Shown in pieces: positions 1-11,650 of a DNA stretch of 64,000 bases. The DNA comes from Acholoe squamosa. Taxonomy: Eukaryota; Annelida; Polychaeta; Phyllodocida; Polynoidae. The stretch spans positions 15,345,501 to 15,409,500 of the forward strand of contig OX439041.1 of assembly GCA_949317995.1 (NCBI GenBank). Reading direction: 5' to 3'. The position numbers were made by a program, and so were the translations under genes. Positions within the stretch are counted from its first letter, which is position 1, and each line of letters starts with the position of its first letter. The notes below the pieces were generated by a model. It searched no databases. It saw nothing but the letters and a program-made list of their open reading frames with translations, and had not been told where the DNA came from.

Positions 1-174
1 CAGCGGGTACCCATGGCAGAAGCAGTGGCTATATTAGAATCATTGAAGAACTATGGGAGGGAAGGGGGAACCTCGGAAGCAGACACTGAGGGATCTGTCT
101 CAGATAGAGACCACGATAACAGGCCCGTTAAAAGATCCCAGCGCATTAAAATTAAAAGGAAAAACAGAGAATAA
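1..174 (+). CDS. Possible 3' end of a coding region (partial)
   Basis: Frame 1 is open from the window edge to a TAA at 172-174 (57 codons). The translation is acidic and Ser-rich in the middle (SEADTEGSVSDRDHD) and ends in a basic tail (KRSQRIKIKRKNRE). Such a basic RSQRI-type tail resembles the C-terminus of LTR-retrotransposon polyproteins, but it is equally a generic nuclear-type basic tail. There is no start, no domain, and no splice acceptor I would insist on. Downstream (175-787) is AT-rich DNA in which I see nothing. Confidence 0.3.
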   Translation, partial: QRVPMAEAVAILESLKNYGREGGTSEADTEGSVSDRDHDNRPVKRSQRIKIKRKNRE

Positions 175-787
175 GAAACTGTTGTGTCAAAACGCGAGAT
201 ATAACCAAGAAAAGTCAGTCATTGCTAAAAAGAATTGTATTTTATGTACAATTTATTTTTCATTTCGTTCTATGATGTAGCTATTAAGGACATAGCATGA
301 TGAAGGTATAACTTCTTAAGAGAAATAACAGAAAGTTATTTAACTGTATAATGTACATATCATTGACAGGTACTGAACAATCAGTGGGTGCTAAGCGTAT
401 CAGTGTTACGGTGATCATTTCAATACTCAGGTATTACATTATGTGCCTTAGATAAGGAGCATGCTTCCTTTGTTTTATCTACTTTTATACTATTTATGTT
501 TGTTGCTGGTTATCTTTATTGAGTTATCAGAAAGTACATGTACTTAATGTTTCTGCTCATATATCATGATAAAAATAGAGGTAACATGGAGAAATAATTT
601 GTCTTTTCCATTTTATTAGAAAAAAAATTCATTGTCATAGTAAAGGTTAATTCACATATTTACAGCATCCTTGAAATTGATCATAAAGTTTGAGGCTCCT
701 AATTGGTCGGTCTTTTAACCAAAGTACGATTACAATTAAACATTCTGTGCTATAAAACTGCTATCATCCCTGTTCACATTGGTTACC

Positions 788-2400
788 CTAGCGCACTGGC
801 AAGCGCTGCAAAGCTAAACGCTGCACTGCAGCCCTAGGGCGAGCTGGCTCCAATTCCGGCCGGAACCACTCACGGATGAACTCAGCCCGCATGTTGTGGA
901 ACATGACACGAGCTTGTCCTCCCACATTGTCAGGCTGGTTTATGGGTTCCTGCAGACGTCTGAACTGGTCATGGGCTGGATAATCCCGCAGGAGTTGACA
1001 TCTCCCCACCTTAGCGCAATTGTGGAGAGCTACACAGGTCTCTATTATCTGTCCTGCCCTCCTGGGTGTATGGAATAGGTACCCCCCACTGGAGTCTAGA
1101 CATCTGAAGGAAAAAAGTTGTTGTGTTAAATTTGAAAAACAATTTGTTATGTGACTTAAGGTACAAAATTTTGGGTAGAAACAGTTACATAAACAGATAA
1201 ATAGCCATGTGGGAAATATATGAAGGAACGGGTGACTGGATGTTGTTGTTGGATATCAGTAAAAGTAATTAAGTTTAACGCATATTTATTTGGATATGTC
1301 ATGTGCAAAGTGCCATATATAATAGGATAAGTGGTTAGAATATTTATAAAAATATCCGGGAAACTTCTTGTGTTCTCTTTCTTTTTAAGGTTGAAAGGCA
1401 GAACCTTGGTTTTGTTCCAAGAAATAAAAAATTTGTTCACCTCCAACGCTGCTTGAGTTGACCAATTGTTCTTTCCACCCCAGATCTCGTGCTCTTGTGC
1501 CACCGGTTATACAGCACATCTCCTACGGTTTCCTCAAACTTGACCGGGGTCAAAATGTAGTCAGTCAGGACATATCTGTACGAAAAAAGATAAAAGAAAT
1601 TTATTTTTTATCATAACCATTATTTTACATGAAATGCAATTAAACTCATATTAAAGCAAAAGAAAGTAAATGGTCTAGTAGGCAAAAAGATTTTTATGAA
1701 AGGAAAAGAAATATATTTACCCGGAGTCTCCGAGCAAGAAGAGTCCCTTGAAGTCCTGTCTTTCTCCGAGATATTTTATTTGGGACCCATTCATCACGTA
1801 TACGTCATTACAGCTACCGGGGTTAGCGGCATTGACATGCATGATAAGACCATCGAAGTCACAGACTATCTGAAAATTAAAAATCTTTTTTAGAGATTAA
1901 TTTGTTTTTATTCTGATTTTAACATAAATTATTATCAAGAATTTACACGTTATTACCTTTAAAATATTATGGAGAAGAAAGGAAAATTGGTTTTTTTTCC
2001 TCAAGAAAATAAAATGACTTACCATAGTGTTTATCGAGTAGTAACCCCGGTAGCAATAGTACTGGTTCTCGTCTTCTGTTAAACCCCTGGGGCAGTGTAT
2101 GGCGATATGAGTCCCGTCTACCAGGCCAAAACATCCTGGTTTTTTCTTCTCGCGCAGGAAAACAACAGCTTTGTTGTTTTTTTCTGTTTCCAGATCAGGC
2201 CAGTGCATGTACTCAGCCAAGTGGTCGTGGAAGTAATCAGACACAGCAGCTACACTGATAGACACCATGCTCTTAGACACCCCATGGCAGTCTCCTACTG
2301 CTGAGTAGTTTGCGCCTGTCGCAAAATATCTCAGGGCTATACAGAACTGCAAGAAGAGAAAGAGAGGAAAGTCATTTTCTTGTGACAGAAGGAGCACATG

Positions 2401-2447
<47 letters not shown>

Positions 2448-2869
2448 TCATTCCAGGATTTACTAGGTCAGGTGGCTCCTTGGGCATATAAAATTTATAT
2501 TTCTTAGTGGGGGGTCATAGCTAAGATTTCCATATGGTTTGGTTGGGTCTTGGGGCATCATTTTTTTTTATCCTGGGAAGTGAATGTACTCACACGTATC
2601 CTGTGAGGGACTGCATGTATGCCCCTTAGCACCTTCCTCTTTCTTGTGGCCACGAAGTTTTTTATCAGCACACGGACCACTTCTTTGCTGAGCCTGTACC
2701 GAGCCTGAAACTTCTTGTCAGTAAAGAAGCTCATGGGATCTACCCTCTTCATGTACTGTCTCTTTGCTCGTACAGTGAACCCCATTACTGCTGTTCTGTG
2801 TCTGTCTCTGACCACTATCAAAACAACCGCCCTATGAAGGTCAAGGTCGAGGTCATGACCTGTTTTCAT
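788..2869 (-). CDS. HARBI1-like PIF/Harbinger nuclease, five exons, apparently intact
   Basis: Predicted exons on the minus strand are 2869-2594, 2346-2023, 1869-1721, 1575-1441 and 1103-788. All borders are GT-AG and all phases join, giving 1200 nt or 399 codons; vertebrate HARBI1 is about 350 aa. The first exon is basic and helical (MSFFTDKKFQARYRLSKE). Exon 2 carries ALRYFATG, a helix-turn-helix-like VGDCHGVSKSMVS, and the first catalytic Asp in GLVDGTHIAI. Exon 3 ends in LLGDSG, supplying the second Asp. Exon 4 supplies the Glu in GVERTIGQLKQRWR. Exon 5 continues RCLDSS...IIETCVALHNCAKVG, as in the family, and stops at 788. PIF/Harbinger transposases are DDE nucleases that normally work with a Myb/SANT DNA-binding partner, and no such gene is visible here. 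I see no clear terminal inverted repeats, so it may be a domesticated gene or an autonomous element with introns. The start ATG at 2869 is the first in the open frame; an upstream exon cannot be excluded. Confidence 0.85.
2403..2445. repeat. (TA)n microsatellite
   Basis: About 21 perfect TA dinucleotides within the first intron (2347-2593) of the HARBI1-like gene. Confidence 0.95.
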
Positions 2870-3050
2870 TTAATTAATTTATATTATAATAAAATACGGG
2901 GGTGAAAACGGAGGAAAAAGGTCCGCGTTGAGCTGTAATTTGATATATATATTACTTATCCTACCCACCTACCCCCCCGTGTAAAACCCACAGAAACCTA
3001 AAAAAGGAGCAGAATATTTGCCTCCATGAAATGAGGAAAAACAGGAAAAA

Positions 3051-3180
3051 TCCGTGTTTGAACACGGAGGTCCGCGTTTGAACGCGGAAGTCCGTATTGG
3101 TAATTATATTTGATCATATTTTTGAGCTTAAACACCTAACGCCGCGTTGATTAAATATGGCCCCCGCATATTAAATGCGG
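3051..3180. repeat. Cluster of three short CG-rich palindromes
   Basis: Three hairpin-capable units lie within 130 bp: TCCGTGTTTGAACACGGA (3051-3068), TCCGCGTTTGAACGCGGA (3071-3088) and CCGCATATTAAATGCGG (3164-3180). The first two are variants of one unit in tandem. They sit about 180 bp upstream of the start of the minus-strand HARBI1-like gene and about 450 bp upstream of the plus-strand acidic-protein gene. They could be protein-binding palindromes or subterminal repeats of a DNA transposon. The rest of 2870-3627 shows nothing else. Confidence 0.6.
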
Positions 3181-3627
3181 ACCCTCCGCCGAACGAGGAA
3201 AAACAGCCCCCAGAACGGGTGGTGGTCGATAGTAGGATGACAATATGAATACCACTTTTCATGAGCAGGGAATCTTTGATAAATTTCAGACAGATTACTT
3301 CTCTCACACACCTTGTATACGACACTCCGTATATGCTGGGTTATACTGCATTATGACTTCCTCATCTTAGAATTTACAAGTGACATCACCACTGCATAGA
3401 CTAAGATTGACATTAATGTAATGACTACATACTGGGAGATGTGCCAACCGTGATTTGGTCTATTTTTATGTCCATATAAACTTCTGTGATGTTTTCTGTT
3501 TCTGTTTCTTTTTTTTAGAGAATAAACTCGTGACAGCATGTAGATTCAGAATTATAGTGCCCGCGGTTTGAATTATTTCAGAATCCATTGTTGACCCCAT
3601 TGACGCCTCCTTTTGTTGGTAATCAAT

Positions 3628-6600
3628 ATGAGGTGCATGCTACCCAGTATTACTATCGTCTTGCTGCTTGTGGCCTACAGCATAGACGCCAGGCCTGCGG
3701 TCACGGTAAGCTACTGTGCTTTCACCTTTGCCTCTTAAATGGTAAAAACAAGTTGAAAGTTGAACTGCCAGCACTTGCCACTGGAGGTGGACTGAGGTGT
3801 CCTCACTGTTATGCATCTTGGTCTAGAGTATAGAATGACGACCTCAGTTTGTAGGGCTTGGCATAATATTGTGATAACCTTAGAGATATGTCAATAAACG
3901 ACGAGAACAACCGGCCTTGCGGTTTACCACAGAGATCCTTTATTATCATGCTAAATCTTACAATCGACTATATATGTGTATTTATACCCCTGAGGCTTCG
4001 GCTCCGATATGTCTTTACATCCAGACCCTAACTGACTGTCCTGATCTATCCTGGCTGAGACTGGTTTGGCCCATCCACATCGTCCGGGATCCCTGGATGC
4101 GGCGGTCGGGTAATCAGTCCCACAGTCTGCTACAATATTATATAATGATGCCTTATGACTAATTGAATAAGGTGCCTCAGTGAAAGTTTTTTTATTGCAG
4201 CAACGAAAAGAGACCAGTGATGAGCAGATGATAGAAAGTAAGTTTTTTTTTTTAAATGTTTTACCCCCACACCCTTCTAGACAAAAGTGAATAGAAAAAA
4301 ACACAGCAGGATATTTCAAAGTTATATCTATGGCTATCATTTTAAAATGCCCTCTGAGTAAACGCCACTCTTGCACAGGAGCAGCAAGAGTTCAAAACAA
4401 TAAGTGTCAGCTGTCCAATGGGCATCCATTGAGTCCCCAAAAAAAGAGGGAAGTAAAAAATACTGTAATTCATTATTCACTTACAATATGCAGGAAATCA
4501 GATCATTTATGGGAAATCATACATTAAGCTAATGGAATGCCCACAGTTTCTCGCATTCTTTACTGGTGATCAAACATTGCAATGAATTGCATTCTTCATT
4601 TGTCAACAGTGTTGAATCAGGTGATCAACAAGCTGAAAAAAGTAAGTTCATCTTCTTTATCACCAAGAAACCTAGCACATAAGGCACATCCTCAATAGGA
4701 TTTTGCCTGTATAATTCTATTCTGTGGCATTTTGATTCAGACTGCAAGGTATTAAGATGATAAGCAGTTATTCGAAAATCAGGAAATAGTAAAATCTACC
4801 TGCTGTAAAACAATGAATGAGTATCAAAATCTAAAAGAAAAAGAAGGAAATAACTTCATGAAGAATAAAAATGTATTCATAAAGAATCTGTATTATAACT
4901 TGCGTATAAAGGATGTTTATTATTGATGTTTTCTAATAAGGAGAAAGGTAGGTACTATGTATACATGCACTTGATATTTTAGGATGCTCTTTCACAGTGG
5001 ATTCAGGGTGCAGATATTGACTAACCCAATGCCTAACGTTAGAACTTACCTAAATACTAAAATAATCAAATAATCATAGATATTTTGATTCACCGTCGAT
5101 GTACTTATTGTACAACAGGGTGCAGACTAACATAATGTCCAAGGCTAGAACTGACAATTTGTGTTGAAAGGCTATTACATGACATGTAAACTTGTTACGA
5201 CTTATAGCTCAAATACTATTAAGTTGGTAATGTTATTCATTTATTCTAAATCATTTATTTGTTAATGTATTCATTTATTCATTAATTTTTTTCTTGAAAG
5301 CGTGGCCAATATAATGTGTGCAATTGTCCGCAGGTGGATAAATTGCATATCTTTTATAGCTTGCCATTATAGATCTACTAACCTGTCAATACCAGCCTTT
5401 GATTACTGACAATAGTATGAGCATTATAGTATGCATAGTTGGTTTAACGATCAAAGGTACAAACTGGTGGCTGGACCCTGTGGATGTTTTCAGAACTTTT
5501 ACTCCACTTGGTTTTTGCATGTTTGAGAAAAGCTTTAGTTGGAAGTTCCATGAGGGGCTCGAAAACCCTTCCTTCATGTTTGGAGCCAGCCACTCAACAA
5601 ACTAAGCAGGTGCTAGAATGGCATACTAATAAAGCAGTCAATGGTCCATGAGTGAGAAATTCTGTTTCTGTGATACAATGTAATAGAGATATCATTCTAA
5701 AGTGAAAATAAGTTCGGTCTAGGTTTTATGTAATATTCAGTAAAAGGTATGTCATTTGATGTAACACTTTCATTTCCTACATAAAAGTCGCCATTATTTG
5801 GACATAATTATGTTATTTCAGTATCACAAGGTCAATAACATCCATTTTCGGTTGGGGGACCAGATATTCACTGTAGATGACTTGTTAGAAGTCTAATGCG
5901 TTTTCCATACGATTTTGACAGTATCAATGATTATATCTTATATAATGCGAATATTTGTCCACTCTTTCAGGACAATGTGATACCATAAATACAGAGAAAT
6001 CTGCAAAGCCTTTTCTCAAAATCTTAGCAATCTTGGCAAAGCTTTGATGTCAAAATCTGTGAAATTAGTTTATAATATTTTAAATGACTCCCTGCATATG
6101 AAACCAAAATCACATTCACATGCAAAAACTATGTTTTCTACTTTCAAAAGAACACAAAGATCACTCGCCCCTACCAGATGGAGGAGAAAATTCAAGTCCA
6201 ACTTCTGAAAACCAGCAACCAGATGACTCATACCGAGAGGAGGACACTAGAATGTGGGAGGACCCTGATATGGACCATACCCAAAAGGTAGAGCAGGCAC
6301 CTGGGGTAGATTGGGGTGCTGAGGTCCAGCAGGATCCTGAGTTAGAGCAAGATGATGAGATAAAGTGGGGCCTTGAGGTTGAGGAGGAAAATGAGGGACA
6401 CCAAACACCTGAGGTAGAGCAAGACCAAGCTTTTGACAAAGAGCAGGTACCTGCAGTAGACCGGGACACTGAGGTAAACCAGACCCCAGAGGTAGTGCAG
6501 TATCTAGTATTTGAGGAAGAGCAAGACCCTGAAGATGATCAAGACATCGAGGAAGAGCAGGATAGAGAGTTGGAAGACCAAGTTGGTTTACTCCCTCAGC

Positions 6601-9547
6601 AAGAACAGCAGGATGCAAATGAGCAGTTGGAAACAAATGAAGAGACAGACTGTGAGGTTGATCAGGATGCAGGAGATGAAGAGTTTGATGATGAATGGAA
6701 GTTGGAGGAAAACCAGGATGAACAGACAGATCAAGATGCAGAAGAGGACACAGAGGAAGAACAGGTGCATGGGGATGAGCAGCAACCTGAAGAAGACCAG
6801 ACCCCTCAGGTTAAGATGGATCCTGGGGTAGATCAGAACCCTGAAAGTGAACAAGTTTCTGATGCAGAAGGATACCCTCTGACAGACCAGACCCAGGAGG
6901 TTGGAGAGGATACCGAGTCAGAGATCCAAGTAGAGGAAGTACCAGAAGGAGATGTGGATGTCAACCACGAGTTAGGGACAGACAAAGAGGTAGACATAGA
7001 TGGAGGTCAAGAAGATGAGGACCCGATGATAGAAGAGAAAGATGAAGAAACTGAGCAGGATCCACAGTCAAATGAAGACGTAGACAGTGAACAGGAGGCA
7101 CCGAGGGAAAAAGATGCACTTACACCACATAATGAAGAAGTTGACCAACAGGATGATCAGGATGACTTAGAGAGAGACCAAGATCTAGATATTGAAAAGG
7201 ATCTGGAAGGAGACAAGGAGACAGAAGATGACTGGGAGATGGAAGCAGACAAAGAGACAGGAGCTGATCAAGCACCAGAAGCAGACAAAAAGGTAGAGGT
7301 GGACAAAGTGGTAGAAACACATCAAGAACTAGAAGAGAAGGTTGACCAAGAGCCAAAGGCAAGCCAAAATGTAGAAGACAACCTAGAGGTAATAGCAGAC
7401 CAAAATCAAGAAAAGGGCCAGAGTCCAGAAGCAGACCATGAGCCAGAAGCTGACCAAGAACCAGAAGAAGACCAAGATGGGGAAGTTGTCCAAGATCCAG
7501 AGGCAAACCAAGGTACAGAAGCAGACCAACAGATAAAATCTGAAAAAGGTCAAGAAAAACACCAGGATCCAGAAGCTGGTCAAGAGGTAGAAGCAGACCA
7601 AGAGAAAGAGGCAGACCAAGAGGTAGAAGCAGATCAAGAACCAGACGAAAAAGAGATGGAAGATGACCAAATGCCAGAGGCAGACCAACTGGCAGAAGTA
7701 GACCAAGAAGAGGGAACAGACCAAGAGGTAGAAGAAGACCAAGGGCCAGATGAAGACCAGGAGAAGGAAGTTGACCAAGAGCCAGGGGCAGGGCAGGAGC
7801 CACGAGCAGGCCAGGAGGTAGAAGAAGACCAAGAGGTAAAAGCAGATGAAGAAGAAGAAACAGACCAAGAGGCAAACGCTGACCCAAGATCAGAAGGATA
7901 CCTAGATATTAAAGCTGACCAAGAGGTGGAGCCAAACCAAGAGGTTGAAGCAGACCCAGAGATAAATGAAGGACAGGAGTCAGAAGAAAACCTGAACATG
8001 GAAAAAGACACAGAGCCAGAAGCAACCCAGGAGATAGAAAGGGAAGGAGACCAGGGATTAGAAGAAGACCAGGGATTAGAAGAAGACCAAGAGACGGAAA
8101 GTGATGTGGAGGCAGACAGAGACACAGAGATAGAAGAAGACACTGGGACAGATACTGGATCTGAACTAAACCAAGACCAGGGGGATGAGTTGGCCCCTGA
8201 GGTAGATCAAGACCCTGATGTAGAGCAGGATTCTGGGCATGACCAGACCCCTGAGGTAGAGCAGGACCCTGAAGTAGAGCAGGATCCTGAGCATGACCAG
8301 GCCCCTGAGGTAAATCAAGACCCTGATGGAGAGCAGGATCCTGAGAATGACCAGGCCCCTGAGGCAGATCAAGACCCTGGTGAAGAGCAGGATCCTGAGG
8401 AAGACCAGGCCCCTGAGGTAAATCAAGACCCTGATGGAGAGCAGGATCATGAGAATGACCAGGCCCCTGAGGCAGATCAAGACCCTGGTGAAGAGCAGGA
8501 TCCTGAGGAAGACCAGGCCCCTGAGGTAAATCAAGACCCTGATGGAGAGCAGGATTCTGAGCATGACCAGGCCCCTGAGGCAGATCAAGACCCTGGTGAA
8601 GAGCAGAATCATGAGGAAGACCAGGCCCCTGAGGTAAATCAAGACCCTGATGGAGAGCAGGATCCTGAGCATGACCAGGCCCCTGAGGCAGATCAAGACC
8701 CTGGTGAAGAGCAGTATCCTGAGGAAGACCAGGCCCCTGAGGTAAATCAAGACCCTGATGGAGAGCAGAATCCTGAGAATGACCAGGCCCTTGAGGCAGA
8801 TCAAGACCCTGGTGAAGAGCAGGATCCTGAGGAAGACCAGTCCCCTGAGGTAGAGCAGGATCCTGAGGTAGAGCAGGACCCCAAGGTAGGGCAAGGCCCT
8901 GAAGGTACACCACAGGTAGACAGGCCACAGGTAAATAAACCACATGTAGACAGGCATCAGGTAGACAGGCATCAGGTAGACAGGCCACATGTAGACAGGC
9001 ATCAGGTAGACAGGCCACATGTAGACAGGCATCAGGTAGACAGGCCACATGTAGACAGGCATCAGGTAGACAGGCCACATGTAGACAGGCATCAGGTAGA
9101 CAGGCCTCAGGTAGATAGCTCTCAGGTAGATAGGTCACAGGTAGATATAACTGAGGCAGTTACTCCGGAAGTAGCTGAAGACGCAAGAACTGAGAAACCA
9201 GTATCACCATAGAGAGCATAGACACATGAACGGCCACCATTAAGGTAACTAATCCCCTTTCACTGCTCCTAGTTTAATTTCTGATTTTAGATGAAATTTA
9301 GAATACTCGCATGACAAAGTATGATATTGAATTTGTTCTGGTATAGCTCAAAATCATTCATTTTTTAGGTCTACTTTACAGTATGTATACATAATAACTT
9401 TAACCGATTGCTTTAATTAAATAGTGTTCAGAATGGTAAGAAACATTAATTCAAAATCATATTTGTTAAATGGCCCCCAAAGGGGACTTCAGCGTGGATA
9501 CTGTCTTCTTTACATCTTTCAGAGACCTGTATTCCTGTTCAAATAAA
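3628..9547 (+). CDS. Secreted, extremely acidic Asp/Glu/Gln-rich repeat protein (multi-exon)
   Basis: Exon 1 (3628-3705) encodes a textbook signal peptide (MRCMLPSITIVLLLVAYSI, then DARPAVT) and ends at a GTAAGC donor, phase 0. Exon 2 is 4201-4237 after TTTATTGCAG and ends in phase 1. Exon 3 is 4610-4641 after TTTGTCAACAG and completes the split codon. A 7-nt micro-exon at 4941-4947 would restore the phase needed to enter the large exon after CTTTCAAAAG at 6151; this junction is the weak point. The large exon runs to TAG at 9210-9212. It is almost wholly acidic (DQEPEADQE-type units), with no cysteine pattern or known catalytic domain. A 3'UTR intron (9245-9522) and AATAAA at 9542 fit a real transcript. 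Long acidic secreted proteins can bind calcium or cations, as in mineral matrix or mucus, but that function is inference only. The ATG at 6120 lies before the acceptor and is probably not the true start. Confidence 0.7.
8295..8834 (+). repeat. Five 108-bp (36-aa) coding tandem repeats
   Basis: About five near-identical 108-bp units inside the large exon, each encoding two related 18-aa halves (DQAPEVNQDPDGEQ.. and DQAPEADQDPGEEQ..). Lengths remain multiples of three and the differences are mostly substitutions (for example DPEN, DHEN, DSEH, DPEH). This indicates recent unit-by-unit amplification under a maintained reading frame. Confidence 0.9.
8938..9110 (+). repeat. 30-bp coding tandem repeats (HVDRHQVDRP)
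   Basis: About five units of 30 bp, each encoding ten residues (HVDRHQVDRP), with a few irregular QVDR units at the edges. The composition differs from the acidic repeats before it: His, Arg and Val appear and the net charge is nearly balanced. This marks a separate C-terminal repeat block of the same protein. Confidence 0.9.
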
Positions 9548-10511
9548 GTTATGACCCGGCTGACATGAACGTGGCTGTGACAAAGACCATGGCATTTTCA
9601 AGGCGACAACTGCTAAACTTCCAATTAAACCTTTTAAGCATAGTAGTATAGCTGCCTGCCAAATAACCATTAGAGAGAAAACCAATGTCATGGCTCCGTA
9701 GCCTACAATAATTTAGTAAGAATTACCCTGGTATTCCAACGAATGTCTTAACTATTCACATCAAAAGAAGTGTTAGCCCTTTAAGAATGGTATTACTGGT
9801 GCTAAAACAATTAAGAATATTCCAAAGCAAATAGCATCTTAATCTTAGGTCCCAAAACAACAATCTGACAATATCTCTTTTTTTTTTGGTCATTAAACTT
9901 TATTTGCACAAAATGTATGCTGATGACTGAGATGGCTGTCTTTGATCTCTTTCTTCCAATTGTTCCATTAAGAGCGCTTCAGATTTATAATATCAGTTCA
10001 TTTATTCAGTTTGTCAACCTCAGTGATTCATTCTACTTCAAAGACCATAAGAGTTAAATAATTAAATAAACCGTACAGAGATGTAAGTTGTAGTGTTCTC
10101 TATTCTTAAGTAAGCCCTTGTGGGTTGCAGCGTGTGGTAGACCAAAGCCCACATTCATAATCACACTATCTGATTTCTGATGCATATGCAGCACGATGAT
10201 TTGCACTCATCTACATCAGATGCCGCATCATATCTTTGCACATGCTTATGCCACCAGTGCTAATACCCCCAAGTGAAAGTTTCTGTCTCTGTGATGACAG
10301 AGGGGAACATTCCCTTTTAATAGCAGATGTGCCGGGTATGTCAGAATCCTTGTATTCAATGAAAGGACTATGAAAAGAAGTCAGTTCCACCTCCTCGCAT
10401 GTAATAGGGTGGTGGCATAGAACTTTGATTGTGCAGTCTCTGGGGGTCACCACTGAAGGGTATCTGAAGATAGCATTCAGTCCATAGCTGGGACTCCACA
10501 TATTGCAACTT
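9548..10511. other. Intergenic, no gene seen
   Basis: AT-rich DNA between the acidic-protein gene and the first Cys/Asp-rich gene. It has a poly-T run near 9882 and short spurious frames only. The 156-codon minus-strand frame at 10211-10681 lies largely beyond the stop of the neighbouring gene and is in another frame, so I do not count it. Confidence 0.6.
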
Positions 10512-10997
10512 TCAAAGTGTAGTGCCATAATTGGTGATAGCATCCTTGGCAGAAACCCCCTGAGGGCCAACTTCTTTGGTTGAGTAGGGCTGTGGCATTT
10601 CAGACCCACCTTGTGAATCCTGAGGGACATCTGCCTCAATATGATAGGCTTGTGGTATAATAGAGCCATCATTTTGGGCATAAGGCTGCATCGTTATGAT
10701 ATTGCTGCTACTTTCTCCCCCTGCAGTGGGCTCCCTTTGTATGGTCTGAGGCCCTGGTGCATCTTCTCCTTCTTGAGCCATCCTCAAAGTACATACAGCA
10801 GATGACATCCCAGTCAGACGTACAGCAATCCCAGTCACAGTCACAACAGTTCCGGCTGCAGTCATCACAACAATTACAGCCAAAGTCATTACAATCGCAG
10901 TCACAATAACAGTCGCAGTCACCACAATGACAGTCACAGTCACCACAATCACAGTCACCAAAGTCACAGTGAGCCATTCTCAGGTAATAGAAGTGTC
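10512..10997 (-). pseudogene. Cys/Asp-rich protein gene, copy A (frame change in the middle)
   Basis: The exon begins at 10997 after TTTATTTATTTCAG in phase 2. The first frame reads CDFGDCDCGDCDC..., a dense Cys-Asp run built from GACTGT-like hexamers, then CCMYFEDGS and a stop at 10708. The downstream part that matches copy B (DAPGPQTIQREPTAGGESSS...PQAY) is in the +1 frame and continues to a stop at 10512. So either one small indel has broken this copy, or it makes a different C-terminus. The +1 frame itself reads as a long Val/Thr-rich hydrophobic stretch over the Cys-Asp run, but it has a stop just after the acceptor. The 5' exon was not found. I do not recognise the family, and no function is claimed. 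Confidence 0.5.
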
Positions 10998-11049
10998 CTG
11001 AAATAAATAAATACATGTTTGACTACCAACATCAACCGATCATTTAGAC

Positions 11050-11650
11050 TATTCTTCAACAACTGCAATGTACATATTTTGTCACAGTGGTGTGGTGATT
11101 TGATATATACATACTAGGTAAAGACACTGCCGATGGTGACCCCTAACTGTGCAATTACCACATTTCGGCCAACATTTCGGGCCTAAAACCATTCACCATT
11201 GCACACCTAGGGGGGCGCTGCAGTCATAAATAGGGTCCGCTCTGAGAAGAAGACAGGACAGTCAGTCCACTGGTGTCCCCCTGGTCACTGCTGGATTGGT
11301 TAAAGCCAAGATACAGTTCTCTATTGAATTTCAATATCTTACACCATGGTAGCCCCACGGGCATGGACTGGTTACCAGGTTTAGTCTGTGTAGGTATTAT
11401 CCATATGCTATAGAAGGGTGAGAAACTAAAGGGAACAGTGCTGCCCTCTGGTGCTTTTATTTGCTATGCACAGACCTTGATTACGGAGGTGAGGGGTTAC
11501 TTTGGCAACCCCTCAGTCCACGCCCGTGGGTAGCCCCATACCCCATACTTGCTCCGATCAAAGATGTTCCTCTGAATAAAAGCTGTGTTCTTGAGTACCA
11601 CTAGTTTACTCCCATCTTTACACTTTGTTCGTGGGCTTACTGGTACATGT
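11050..11650 (+). mobile_element. Candidate solo LTR or LTR-like repeat
   Basis: The stretch has LTR-like signals in the right order: a TATA-like CATAAATAG near 11226, AATAAA at about 11575, and a possible end in TACA near 11650. It is compositionally unlike its AT-rich surroundings. I could not fix the 5' end or find a target duplication, and it shares no obvious sequence with the gypsy LTRs at 31208 and 40008. This is a tentative call. Confidence 0.25.

Noticed and set aside
3588-3833. 81-codon plus-strand frame over the signal-peptide exon
   Set aside because: It is in a different frame; the ATG at 3628 gives a clean signal peptide that ends at a good donor.
7909-9138. 409-codon and several other long minus-strand frames opposite the acidic repeat protein
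   Set aside because: They are shadows of an in-frame tandem repeat on the plus strand; their Leu/Pro/Cys periodicity follows the repeat unit, and the plus strand has splice and poly(A) support.
10211-10681. 156-codon minus-strand frame below Cys/Asp copy A
   Set aside because: It is in a different frame from the segment conserved with copy B and extends beyond its stop; no homology between copies in this frame.
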